The notes: generated by a model from the sequence alone, not told the origin. Positions 1 through 7,543 are shown, counted from the stretch's first letter. The stretch: 12,510 bases of DNA from Pseudomonadota bacterium (GCA_023386765.1 JAEWJD010000205.1:1-12510), one strand, 5' to 3'. Made by a program: numbers and translations.

Positions 1-146
1 GGCATGAACCGGGTCAAGTTCGCGGGTGTGGATCTCAGCACTGGCGTGCACCCCGGAGCAGGCCTCATGTTAACCCGCAATGCGCCGGGAGCCCCTTGCG
101 CGGGGTGGATCTGGCCGCTGGCGGGCATCCTGCGTAAACTGGCGCC
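1..146. other. Left-edge non-coding stretch
   Basis: I see no convincing gene here; the short open frame that crosses it on the plus strand has no family resemblance and runs into the ABC gene in another frame. The only notable signal is a -10-like TAAACT at 135-140, six bases before the ATG at 147, with no Shine-Dalgarno sequence in between. Confidence 0.5.
135..140 (+). promoter_or_regulatory. Possible -10 box for the ABC gene
   Basis: TAAACT matches the -10 consensus at four or five of six positions and lies six bases before the ATG at 147. Transcription would then begin at or next to the start codon. The -35 region is poor (TGGCCG at 112-117, 17-base spacing), so this is a weak prediction. 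Confidence 0.25.
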
Positions 147-761
147 ATGCTACGCATCGACCAACTCGGCAAGCGCTACGGCGACCATCTCGTCTTTGAA
201 GGCCTGACACACCGGTTCGGGCCCGGCTGTCTGGCGCTGTGCGAAGAAGACAGCACTGGAAAATCCACGTTGCTGGGCATCCTGGCGGCTGCGATCGCCC
301 CGGATGCCGGCGAGGTCTGGGTCGACGGATTGCCGTTGCACGGAGCCGGCGAAGGCGGGCGCCGCCGCCTGGCCTATGTGCCGGATGACTGCCTGACCGA
401 ACCGCAGCAGACCGGCCGTGGCCTGCTCGAACAGGTGGCGCACGACAAGGGCGTGGCGCTGGATGAGGCGGCTTTCGAGCTGGCCGAGGCGCTGGGCCTG
501 ATGCCTCACCTGGACAAGCGCTTCGAGCAGATGTCCACCGGGACGCGGCGCAAGGTCTACCTGACGGCCGCCCAGCTGGGCGCGCCGGCGCTGGTGGTGG
601 CCGATGGCCCCAGCAACGGCCTGGATGCAGCCGCCCGCAGTGTGCTGGCCGGCGTGTTCCGGGAATGGGGGCGGGATCGCGTGGTGATCTTCGCCAGCCA
701 CGATGCCGCGTTGGTTGAGGCTTGCGGTGCGCGCCGCATCGAGGTCGGCGCGCTGCGTTAA
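147..761 (+). CDS. ABC-type ATP-binding protein with altered Walker motifs
   Basis: A 204-residue protein with the ABC nucleotide-binding fold, which normally powers a membrane transporter from the cytoplasmic side. The order of motifs is right: a P-loop region at 33-41, a signature-like MSTGTRRK at 129-136, Walker B with D153, a D-loop ending SNGLD at 156-160 and the H-loop histidine H185. Several key positions are changed. The first P-loop glycine is E33 and the second is S36 (G38-K39-S40-T41 are kept), and the catalytic glutamate after Walker B is G154. ATP hydrolysis may therefore be weak or absent, though K39, D153 and H185 could still allow binding. No membrane partner is visible; one could lie left of the window. 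The ATG at 147 lacks a ribosome binding site and follows closely on a -10-like box, so the transcript may be leaderless. The stop overlaps that of lysP. Substrate unknown. Confidence 0.85.
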   Translation: MLRIDQLGKRYGDHLVFEGLTHRFGPGCLALCEEDSTGKSTLLGILAAAIAPDAGEVWVDGLPLHGAGEGGRRRLAYVPDDCLTEPQQTGRGLLEQVAHDKGVALDEAAFELAEALGLMPHLDKRFEQMSTGTRRKVYLTAAQLGAPALVVADGPSNGLDAAARSVLAGVFREWGRDRVVIFASHDAALVEACGARRIEVGALR

Positions 762-2251
762 TCCAGTTTTCCTATCGGGAAGGTCATGTCCTGGTAGCGC
801 ACGAAGCGCGAGCCGCGTGTCAGGCGGTAGCCGGCCCAGATCAGCAGGAACAAGGGGATGCCGATATAGGTGGCGGCCGCGCCGACCCAGTCGATGCGAT
901 CCTGCAGGAAAGCTTCATAGTTCTGCCCCAGGGTGATGATGAGGCAGAGCGTGAAGGCAAACAGCGGTCCGAAGGGGAAGAAGGGCGAGACATAGGGCAG
1001 GTCGGCCAGCTGGCCCCCCTGCTTGAGATAGCCGCGCCGAAAGCGATAGTGGCTCAGTGCGATGCCCAGCCAGGCGATGAAGCCGGTCATGCCCGAGGTG
1101 TTGAGCAGCCAGATGTAGACCTCGTTGGGGCTGAACACGAACGACAGAAAGCACAGCGCGGCGATCGCCGTGGTGGCCAGCAGCGCACGCAGCGGCACGC
1201 CGTGCGCTGTGACGCGCGCGAACCAGGCCGGCGCCTTGCCTTCGCGCGCCAGTGCGTACAGCATGCGGGTGGCCGCGTACATGCCCGAGTTGCCCGCCGA
1301 CAACACCGAAGTGAGGACCACCGCGTTCATGATGGAAGCCGCCGCCAGCAGGCCGGCGCGCTCGAAGATGAGGGCAAAGGGGCTGACGCTGATATCGCCC
1401 ACGCCATCGCGCAGCAGATGCGGGTCGGTGTAGGGGATCAGCAGGCCGATCACGGCGATCGCCAACACATAGAAGAGCAGGATGCGCCAGAATACCTGGC
1501 GCACGGCGCGCGGCAGGTTGCGCGCCGGGTCCTTGGACTCTCCGGCGGCGATGCCGATCAGCTCCGTGCCCTGGAACGAGAAGCCAACCACCATGGCCAC
1601 GCCGATCAGGGCGGCGAAACCGCCGGCAAAAGGGGCATCGCCGATGGTGAGGTTGTGCCAGCCGCCGGCCTCGCCGCCACGGATGATGCCCAGCAGCATC
1701 AGCACGCCCATGGCGATGAAGGCGATCACGGCGATCACCTTGATCAGGGCGAACCAGAATTCGGCCTCGCCGAAACCGCGCGCCGACAGCGCATTCAGGC
1801 CGAAGGTGATAGCCAGGAACAGCGCGCTCCAGTAGACCCCGGGCACGTCAGGAAACCAGTAGGCCATGACCAGCTGGGCGGCCACCAGGTCGACGGCGAC
1901 CGTGACGGCCCAGTTGTACCAGTAGTTCCAGCCCAGGGCGAAACCGAAGCCGGGCTCGACATAGCGCGCGCCATAGGTCGAGAACGAGCCGGCCACCGGC
2001 ATGGCGGCGGCCAGTTCCCCCAGGCTGGTCATCAGGAAGTAGACCATCAGCCCGATGAGGGCGTAGCCCAGCAGCGCGCCGCCGGGACCAGCCTGGGCGA
2101 TGGTGTTGCCGGAGGCCACGAACAGCCCCGTGCCGATCGAGCCGCCGACGGCGATCATGGACAGGTGACGGGCAGACAGGGTGCGGCGCAGGCCGTCTGG
2201 TGTCGAGACGTCCGGGGGGGGCAGGGGGGTGGCGCGATTGGGATCAGCCAA
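758..2251 (-). CDS. lysP: Lysine-type amino acid permease (LysP), AAT/APC family
   Basis: A 497-residue inner-membrane amino acid:proton symporter with about 12 hydrophobic segments, close to the length of E. coli LysP (489). The unwound TM1 motif GGSIGTG is at 36-42, followed by the family block ending in TSLGELAA. The late segments (NTSGMTGFIAWLGIA, SHYRFRRGY and LGQNYEAFLQDRIDW) match what I remember of LysP almost residue for residue. Lysine uptake is therefore the best guess, from family knowledge. The frame stays open up to 2332, but I chose TTG 2251: GAAGGAAG lies seven bases upstream, and the protein then begins MADPNR, a normal hydrophilic LysP-like tail. The gene is downstream of a paralogous permease (77-base gap), so the two may be cotranscribed. 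Its stop overlaps that of the convergent ABC gene. Arginine or another basic amino acid is the main alternative substrate. Confidence 0.9.
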   Translation of the reverse strand: MADPNRATPLPPPDVSTPDGLRRTLSARHLSMIAVGGSIGTGLFVASGNTIAQAGPGGALLGYALIGLMVYFLMTSLGELAAAMPVAGSFSTYGARYVEPGFGFALGWNYWYNWAVTVAVDLVAAQLVMAYWFPDVPGVYWSALFLAITFGLNALSARGFGEAEFWFALIKVIAVIAFIAMGVLMLLGIIRGGEAGGWHNLTIGDAPFAGGFAALIGVAMVVGFSFQGTELIGIAAGESKDPARNLPRAVRQVFWRILLFYVLAIAVIGLLIPYTDPHLLRDGVGDISVSPFALIFERAGLLAAASIMNAVVLTSVLSAGNSGMYAATRMLYALAREGKAPAWFARVTAHGVPLRALLATTAIAALCFLSFVFSPNEVYIWLLNTSGMTGFIAWLGIALSHYRFRRGYLKQGGQLADLPYVSPFFPFGPLFAFTLCLIITLGQNYEAFLQDRIDWVGAAATYIGIPLFLLIWAGYRLTRGSRFVRYQDMTFPIGKLD

Positions 2252-2258
2252 GATCGTG

Positions 2259-2266
2259 CTTCCTTC
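2259..2266 (-). promoter_or_regulatory. Ribosome binding site deciding the TTG start of lysP
   Basis: On the minus strand GAAGGAAG ends seven bases before TTG 2251. No comparable site precedes the ATG at 2311 or the TTG at 2332 in the same frame, so this site favours the shorter protein. Confidence 0.75.
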
Positions 2267-2270
2267 AGGG

Positions 2271-2293
2271 GATGGGCCGGATGGGCCCGATGG
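2271..2293 (-). repeat. 9-base tandem repeat and small hairpin in the lysP leader
   Basis: In plus orientation the unit GATGGGCC(G/C) occurs at 2271-2279 and 2280-2288, with a partial third copy at 2289-2293. The same bases form a hairpin: GGGCC at 2274-2278 pairs with GGCCC at 2284-2288 around a five-base loop. It sits seven bases before the lysP ribosome binding site, so it could affect translation start. The role is unproven. Confidence 0.5.
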
Positions 2294-2328
2294 CGTAAAA
2301 CGGGGGAGCATAACGCATGGGGGCGGCC

Positions 2329-3843
2329 TCAAACGCGTGCCGTGTCATCGCCGGGGCGGGGCTCGTCCTGGTAGTCGAAACGCATGTCCTGGTAGCGGAT
2401 CCAGCGCGATCCGCGCAGCAGCCGGTAGCCGCCCCAGGTCACCAGGAACAGCACGATGCCCAGGTAGGTGGAGAGCGCGCCGCCCCAATCGATGCGGTCT
2501 TGCATGAATGCCTCGTAGTTCTGGCCCAGCGTGATCACCAGGCACAGCACGAACGCCAGCAGCGGTCCGAAAGGGAACAGGCCGGCGCGATAGGGCAGGG
2601 CGGCCGGGTCGTGGCCGTGCAGCAGGTAACCCTTGCGGAAACGGTAATGGCTGACGGCGATGCTGAGCCAGATGATGAACTCGGTCATGCCGGCCAGATT
2701 GAGCAGCCAGATGTAGACCGCCTGCGGGCTGTAGATGGCGCTGAACAGGCACAGGCTGGCCAGCGCGGTGGTGCCGGCCAGGGCAGTGACCGGCACGCCC
2801 GAGCGCGACAGGCGCGCAAAGCGGCGCGGTGCCATGCCTTCGCGGGCCATGTTGAACAGCATGCGGGTGGCCGCGTACATGCCCGAGTTGCCCGCCGACA
2901 GCACCGAGGTGAGGATGACGGCGTTCATCACGGTGGCCGCCGAAAGCAGACCGGCCTTCTCGAACACCAGGGTGAAGGGGCTGACCGCGATGTCGCTGAC
3001 ATCGCTGCGCAGCAGTTGCGGGTCGGTATAGGGCAACAGCAGGCCGATCACGGCGATCGACAGCACATAGAACAGCAGGATGCGCCAGAACACCCGCTTG
3101 ATGGCCAGCGGCACGTTACGGCGCGGGTTCTCGGATTCGCCAGCGGCCACCCCGACCAGTTCGGTCCCCTGGAAAGAGTAGGCCACCACCATGGCCACGC
3201 CCACCAGCGTGGCGAAGCTGCCGACGAAGGGCGCCTCGCCCACGCTCCAGTTGGACAGGCCCGGCGAGGGCACATCATGGACGATGCCCGACAGCATGGC
3301 CACGCCGGTGATCAGGAAGCACACCACGGCGACCACCTTGATCAGCGCGAACCAGTACTCGCTTTCGCCGAAGCCGCGTGCCGAAAAGGCGTTCAGGCCC
3401 AGCATCAGCAGCAGGAACAGGCCGCTCCAGAGAATGCCGGGCACGTCCGGCAGCCAATAGGCCATGACGAGCTGCGCCGCCACCAGGTCCACCGCCACCA
3501 CGACCGCCCAGCTGAACCAGAAGTTCCAGCCCAGCGCAAAGCCGAGGGCTTCATCGACATAACGCGCAGCATAGGTGGCGAAGGAACCGGGCACTGGCAT
3601 GAACGCAGCCAGTTCGCCCAGGCTGGTCATGATGAAGTAGACCATCAGGCCGAGCACGAGATAAGTGAGCAGCGCGCCGCCGGGGCCGGCCTGGGCGATG
3701 GTGGCGCCGGAGGCCACGAACAGGCCGGTGCCGATGGCCCCGCCGATGGCGATCATGGTGAGATGGCGCGGTTTGAGCACCCGCCGCAGATGCGGGGCCT
3801 CGGCCTCGGTGGGCGGTGGCCCGGGCGAGTGGGAGGCGGACAT
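2329..3843 (-). CDS. Second LysP-like amino acid permease (tandem paralogue)
   Basis: A 504-residue APC/AAT-family permease with about 12 membrane segments, colinear with the neighbouring LysP and identical over long stretches, for example around the TM1 motif (GGAIGTG at 34-40) and the block ending DLVAAQLVMAYW. It should be a proton-driven importer of an amino acid in the inner membrane. It differs from LysP where that protein is most conserved: NTSGMTGFIAWLG becomes NLAGMTEFIIWLS, and a glutamate appears inside this predicted membrane segment, so the substrate may not be lysine. The C-terminal tail is longer and acidic. The ATG at 3843 has AAAGGAAA about eight bases upstream. It is the first gene of the permease pair and is divergent from dbpA. 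A tandem duplication is the simplest origin. Family is sure, substrate is not. Confidence 0.9.
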   Translation of the reverse strand: MSASHSPGPPPTEAEAPHLRRVLKPRHLTMIAIGGAIGTGLFVASGATIAQAGPGGALLTYLVLGLMVYFIMTSLGELAAFMPVPGSFATYAARYVDEALGFALGWNFWFSWAVVVAVDLVAAQLVMAYWLPDVPGILWSGLFLLLMLGLNAFSARGFGESEYWFALIKVVAVVCFLITGVAMLSGIVHDVPSPGLSNWSVGEAPFVGSFATLVGVAMVVAYSFQGTELVGVAAGESENPRRNVPLAIKRVFWRILLFYVLSIAVIGLLLPYTDPQLLRSDVSDIAVSPFTLVFEKAGLLSAATVMNAVILTSVLSAGNSGMYAATRMLFNMAREGMAPRRFARLSRSGVPVTALAGTTALASLCLFSAIYSPQAVYIWLLNLAGMTEFIIWLSIAVSHYRFRKGYLLHGHDPAALPYRAGLFPFGPLLAFVLCLVITLGQNYEAFMQDRIDWGGALSTYLGIVLFLVTWGGYRLLRGSRWIRYQDMRFDYQDEPRPGDDTARV

Positions 3844-4024
3844 AACGGTATTTCCTTTGCGTACTGATTCCGCCGCTGGCGGAAAAGAGGCGAAAGTGTA
3901 TCGCGTGGGCCTCAGTCAGCTCTGTCCCCATTGTTTGAAAACCCGGCACGCCCTCTCGGGCCACAGTAAATCCATGCCAGCGCATACACTGTGGGCCGAT
4001 ACTGTTTTCCGGGCCTGCCCCACC
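3844..4024. promoter_or_regulatory. Divergent intergenic region between the permease and dbpA
   Basis: This stretch should hold the promoters of both genes. Towards dbpA there is a weak candidate: ATGCCA at 3974-3979 and GATACT at 3998-4003, 18 bases apart, giving a leader of roughly 15 bases. Another -10-like TACACT is at 3985-3990. Towards the permease, a minus-strand TACACT lies at 3900-3895 without a clear -35 box. None is strong. Confidence 0.35.
3868..3884. repeat. Perfect 7-3-7 inverted repeat upstream of the permease pair
   Basis: TTCCGCC at 3868-3874 and GGCGGAA at 3878-3884 are exact reverse complements around GCT. The repeat starts 24 bases before the permease ATG and just downstream of a minus-strand -10-like box, so it could be an operator or a leader hairpin. 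There is no T-tract after it on either strand, so it is not an intrinsic terminator. Confidence 0.5.
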
Positions 4025-5409
<1,385 letters not shown>

Positions 5410-5413
<4 letters not shown>

Positions 5414-5569
5414 GCCTGCCGGGCGTCGTCCGTCAGTGTCCGGGCCTGTTGCCGGGCGGAGGCGGTGCGGTAGTCGGCGCGCCATTGTCGCCAGGGTGAC
5501 GTCGACGGTCTCGATGCGCCGCCAGGCGCGCGCATTCAATCGCACCCGGCCGTAGGATAGCCGCAGCAT
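5410..5569 (-). pseudogene. Possible frameshifted small reading frame opposite the dbpA end
   Basis: On the minus strand, from ATG 5569, the frame reads MLRLSYGRVRLNARAWRR and on with strongly GC-ending codons. Near 5484-5488 the coding look passes to the frame one base on, which reads WRADYRTASARQQARTLTDD and stops at 5412-5410. One extra base there would explain the break. Joined, it would encode about 52 residues of unknown family, or more if it began upstream. No ribosome binding site is visible, and high GC can produce such signals by chance. Its stop would share CTAG with the dbpA stop. Tentative. Confidence 0.2.
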
Positions 5570-5653
5570 GGCTGCGAGGTCCCGAGGGGAATGACGCCTC
5601 GATTGATCATGGATCTTGTTGTATTTCAGTGTGGGCGTGAGGCCGGATATCTG

Positions 5654-5669
5654 CCCGGGGTTCCCCGGG
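5654..5669. repeat. GC hairpin with 6-bp stem
   Basis: CCCGGG is repeated around GTTC and is its own reverse complement, giving a 6-bp all-GC stem with a four-base loop. It lies about 240 bases after dbpA and has no T-tract. Confidence 0.45.
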
Positions 5670-5710
5670 GGGAGCATGCCGGATCCGCCTGATTCACGGT
5701 CGAGGCCGGC

Positions 5711-5736
5711 AGGGGGAGGCAGGGACGCCTCACCCT
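5711..5736 (+). repeat. Hairpin with 4+5 bp stem
   Basis: AGGG (5711-5714) pairs with CCCT (5733-5736), and GAGGC (5716-5720) with GCCTC (5727-5731). A G/A mismatch (5715/5732) separates the two and the loop is six bases. It is part of the structured stretch before the YagU-like gene. Confidence 0.45.
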
Positions 5737-5792
5737 GGGGAAACGATGGGGCCGGGAGAAAGCCTACATTGTCTTAGTACGAATTGTTGTCA

Positions 5793-5809
5793 CGCCGGGA
5801 GCGCCGGCG
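5793..5809. repeat. GC hairpin with 6-bp stem
   Basis: CGCCGG at 5793-5798 and CCGGCG at 5804-5809 form a perfect stem around GAGCG. It is the third of four hairpins between dbpA and the YagU-like gene. Confidence 0.45.
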
Positions 5810-5836
5810 AACCCGTCATCACTACACTGCATCGAG

Positions 5837-5864
5837 GATCCCGCGCCTGCTCCGGTGCGGGATC
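5837..5864 (+). promoter_or_regulatory. Strong leader hairpin before the YagU-like gene
   Basis: GATCCCGC (5837-5844) pairs perfectly with GCGGGATC (5857-5864). The stem continues with a G-U wobble (5845/5856) and two more GC pairs, giving 11 bp with a six-base loop. It ends 39 bases before the likely start at 5904. The sequence after it is T-rich but without a continuous run, so a regulatory leader or a weak terminator for upstream transcription are both possible. Confidence 0.5.
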
Positions 5865-5903
5865 GGCACAGGGTGTTCCTGTTTTCTCTAAAAGGGGATG
5901 GCT

Positions 5904-6476
5904 ATGTTCGGCGCGAAGATCAATGGCAAGGTCATACTATGGACGACCCTGGTGGGGGGCTTCATGAGCTCGCTCGTCAAATGGGGTTCCGAGGTCAATA
6001 TGCCGCCCCGGGTGCCCGGTGAGGTGTCGCCGCCGGGCGCCAATATCGATGCCTGGTTGGGCTGGCTGGGGTTCAATTCCCATTCCCTGGACTATGTCTA
6101 TCAAGGCGCGACCATCCCTGGCGCCGTGACGCTGTATCACTGGCTGTTCAGCTTTGTGTTCGCCTTCGTGTATGTGGTCGGCTCGATCTACTGGCCGCGC
6201 ATCCGGCTCTGGTATGGCGCGTGGTACGGGATCCTGATTACCGTGGTCATGCATGGCTTGCTGATCCCCCTGTTCGGATTCCGCAATCCGGTCTATGCCA
6301 ATGGTGCGGTCGGCTGGCTCTGGAATCTGAATGGCTATGAGCTCTGGAGCGAGTTCCTGGGCCATATCTACTGGTCGGTCTCGATCGAGGTGTCGATGAT
6401 CGCGGTGCTGGCGCATTTCGGCCGTCCCATCGCCGGGCGATGGTTGCTCAAGCCGGGGGATGCCCCAGCCGCGTGA
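5904..6476 (+). CDS. YagU-like inner membrane protein (DUF1440)
   Basis: A 190-residue membrane protein with roughly four hydrophobic segments (about 8-25, 75-97, 104-125 and 153-172). The N-terminal block with VKWGSE followed by MPPR (25-36), a downstream tryptophan-rich loop, and the closing FLGHIYWSVSIE region (151-162) match the layout of E. coli YagU, a DUF1440 inner membrane protein linked to acid resistance. That role comes from E. coli and may not carry over. The molecular activity is unknown. Two ATGs compete: 5898 follows directly on the purine-rich AAAAGGGG, which is too close for a ribosome, while ATG 5904 lies six bases after it, so I chose 5904. The gene stands alone, with structured DNA upstream and an intrinsic terminator just downstream. 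Confidence 0.8.
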   Translation: MFGAKINGKVILWTTLVGGFMSSLVKWGSEVNMPPRVPGEVSPPGANIDAWLGWLGFNSHSLDYVYQGATIPGAVTLYHWLFSFVFAFVYVVGSIYWPRIRLWYGAWYGILITVVMHGLLIPLFGFRNPVYANGAVGWLWNLNGYELWSEFLGHIYWSVSIEVSMIAVLAHFGRPIAGRWLLKPGDAPAA

Positions 6477-6500
6477 GCCCTCTGGCGCAGCCAGCCCACG

Positions 6501-6530
6501 AACCCGCAGCGCTCCTCTGCGGGTTTTTTG
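6501..6530 (+). terminator. Rho-independent terminator after the YagU-like gene
   Basis: AACCCGCAG (6501-6509) pairs perfectly with CTGCGGGTT (6517-6525) around a seven-base loop, and the stem runs straight into a six-T tract at 6524-6529. It starts 24 bases after the stop. This is the clearest intrinsic terminator in the window. Confidence 0.9.
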
Positions 6531-6616
6531 TGCGCGGCAGATGGGCTGGCACGGCACGTCGCTGGTGGCCGTTCGGCTATGGCATGATGGTTTCCCCGTT
6601 GAGAGAGGAGAACAAA

Positions 6617-7042
6617 ATGGGGGAAACACAACGCGCCCGCATGGTGCCCGAGTTGCTGGTGAGCGCGCTGCCGCGCAGTCTGGCGTTCTGGCGGGATCTG
6701 TGTGGCTTTGAGATTGTCTATCAGCGCGAGGAGGAAGGATTCGTCTTTCTCGACCTGGAGGGCGCACAGTTCATGCTTGAAGAGGTGCGCGGCGATGACA
6801 ACTGGATCACCGGTCCGCTGGAGGCGCCGCGCGGCAGGGGCATCAACTTCGAAATCAAGGTGGCCTCTATCGAGGCTTTGCTGTTGCGCTTGGAGGCAGC
6901 CGGCTGGCCGCTATATCGCACCCGCCAGGAGCGCTGGTATCGCAGCAATGATGTCGAGATCGGCGTGCATCAATTCCTGGTGCAGGATCCGGATGGCTAC
7001 CTGTTGCGCTTTTCCGCCTGGCAGGGAAACCGTCCCATTTGA
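6617..7042 (+). CDS. VOC-fold protein, bleomycin-resistance-like
   Basis: A 141-residue, single-module protein of the vicinal oxygen chelate (glyoxalase/bleomycin resistance/dioxygenase) superfamily. The first beta-alpha-beta unit runs from VPELLVSALPRSLAFWRDLCGF (10-31) to FMLEE (52-56). The second starts at GINFEIKV (75-82) and ends with the typical HQFLVQDPDGYLLRF (118-132). This resembles the small bleomycin-resistance-like branch, whose members can bind drugs without catalysis; others are metal enzymes. Which one applies here cannot be told. The ATG at 6617 has GAGAGGAG with six bases of spacing, so the start is firm. It follows the terminator and is probably transcribed from its own promoter in 6531-6616, though I see no clear boxes there. 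It faces the GNAT gene tail to tail with a 26-base gap. Confidence 0.85.
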   Translation: MGETQRARMVPELLVSALPRSLAFWRDLCGFEIVYQREEEGFVFLDLEGAQFMLEEVRGDDNWITGPLEAPRGRGINFEIKVASIEALLLRLEAAGWPLYRTRQERWYRSNDVEIGVHQFLVQDPDGYLLRFSAWQGNRPI

Positions 7043-7043
7043 A

Positions 7044-7057
7044 TGCCGCCCGCGGCA
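7044..7057. terminator. Small hairpin between convergent genes
   Basis: TGCCG and CGGCA pair around CCCG in the 26-base gap between the VOC and GNAT stop codons. The stem is short and lacks a proper T-tract on either strand, so a bidirectional terminator role is only a guess from position. Confidence 0.3.
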
Positions 7058-7068
7058 AATGACGCAGC

Positions 7069-7530
7069 CTAGAGCTCGTGGCCGTACACGATGAAACCCT
7101 TGTGTTGCGCCAGTTTGTCGTAGAGCGCGCGTGCGGCCTGGTTGCCGGCCTGGGTCTGCCAGTACACGCGTGTGCTGCCGGCCCGGTGCGCGGCGGCATA
7201 GACGGCCTCGATCAGGCGGCGGCCCACGCCGCGCCCGCGAGCCGCTTCGGTGGTGAAGAGATCCTGCAGATAGCACACCGGCTGCAGCCGGGTGGTGCTG
7301 CGGTGATACAGATAGTGCGCCAGGCCGATGAGCGTGCCATCGGCCTCGGCCACCAGCGCGTGCATGGGTTCGGCAGGATCGAGAAAGCGCCGCCAGGCCG
7401 CGTCGGTGATGGCCCCGGGCAAGGCGCTCGCGCCGCGGCGTCCGTAAAAGGCGTTGTAGCCGTCCCAGAGGGGCTGCCAGAGATCCCGGTCAGCAGGCTG
7501 AACGGGCCGAATGAGGAGGCTGTCGGGCAT
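7069..7530 (-). CDS. GNAT-family N-acetyltransferase
   Basis: A 153-residue cytoplasmic acetyltransferase that would move the acetyl group of acetyl-CoA to an unknown amine. The fold is read from IRPVQPADRD (7-16), the beta4 strand VCYLQDLFT (85-93), motif A R98-G-R100-G101-V-G103 that binds the CoA pyrophosphate, and the late N130 and Y137 typical of the C-terminal half. I chose ATG 7530, which starts just before the first strand. A GTG at 7572 in the same frame would add 14 residues of no family character and overlap dgcP by 29 bases. The only ribosome-binding-like sequence, TTGAGG, overlaps the dgcP stop codon and is rather far from the ATG (11 bases), which suggests translation coupled to dgcP. 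It is the last gene of the minus-strand run. Confidence 0.85.
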   Translation of the reverse strand: MPDSLLIRPVQPADRDLWQPLWDGYNAFYGRRGASALPGAITDAAWRRFLDPAEPMHALVAEADGTLIGLAHYLYHRSTTRLQPVCYLQDLFTTEAARGRGVGRRLIEAVYAAAHRAGSTRVYWQTQAGNQAARALYDKLAQHKGFIVYGHEL

Positions 7531-7543
7531 GGGGATGGCGGCC

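Larger units (their letters stand above)
5414..5903. other. 490-base stretch without a clear gene, rich in hairpins
   Basis: No intact gene is supported between dbpA and the YagU-like gene. The first part carries a minus-strand coding-like signal split between two frames (see the pseudogene entry). The second part, from about 5650, holds four separate inverted repeats. None is followed by a run of T, so I cannot assign a terminator to dbpA. I recognise no known riboswitch class here, and no convincing promoter for the YagU-like gene. Confidence 0.5.

Noticed and set aside
4..207. 67-codon open frame at the left edge
   Set aside because: No ribosome site or family, and it overlaps the start of the ABC gene in another frame.
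2252..2332. Longer lysP starting at TTG 2332 or ATG 2311
   Set aside because: The added residues are proline-rich without family match, and neither start has a ribosome binding site, unlike TTG 2251.
722..2374. 550-codon open frame on the plus strand
   Set aside because: It lies antisense to lysP, and its protein is rich in Q, H, G, D and R with no fold or family, as expected for the complement of a GC-rich membrane protein gene.
2317..3867. 516-codon open frame on the plus strand
   Set aside because: Antisense shadow of the second permease, with the same biased composition and even parallel sequence to the frame opposite lysP, because the sense genes are paralogues.
5414..5450. dbpA terminator from GGCC-type repeats after the stop
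   Set aside because: The arms are short and about 25 bases apart, with no T-tract.
5640..5900. Known riboswitch (c-di-GMP, cobalamin, glycine, yybP types)
   Set aside because: I could not find the conserved core bases of any of these classes, only generic hairpins.
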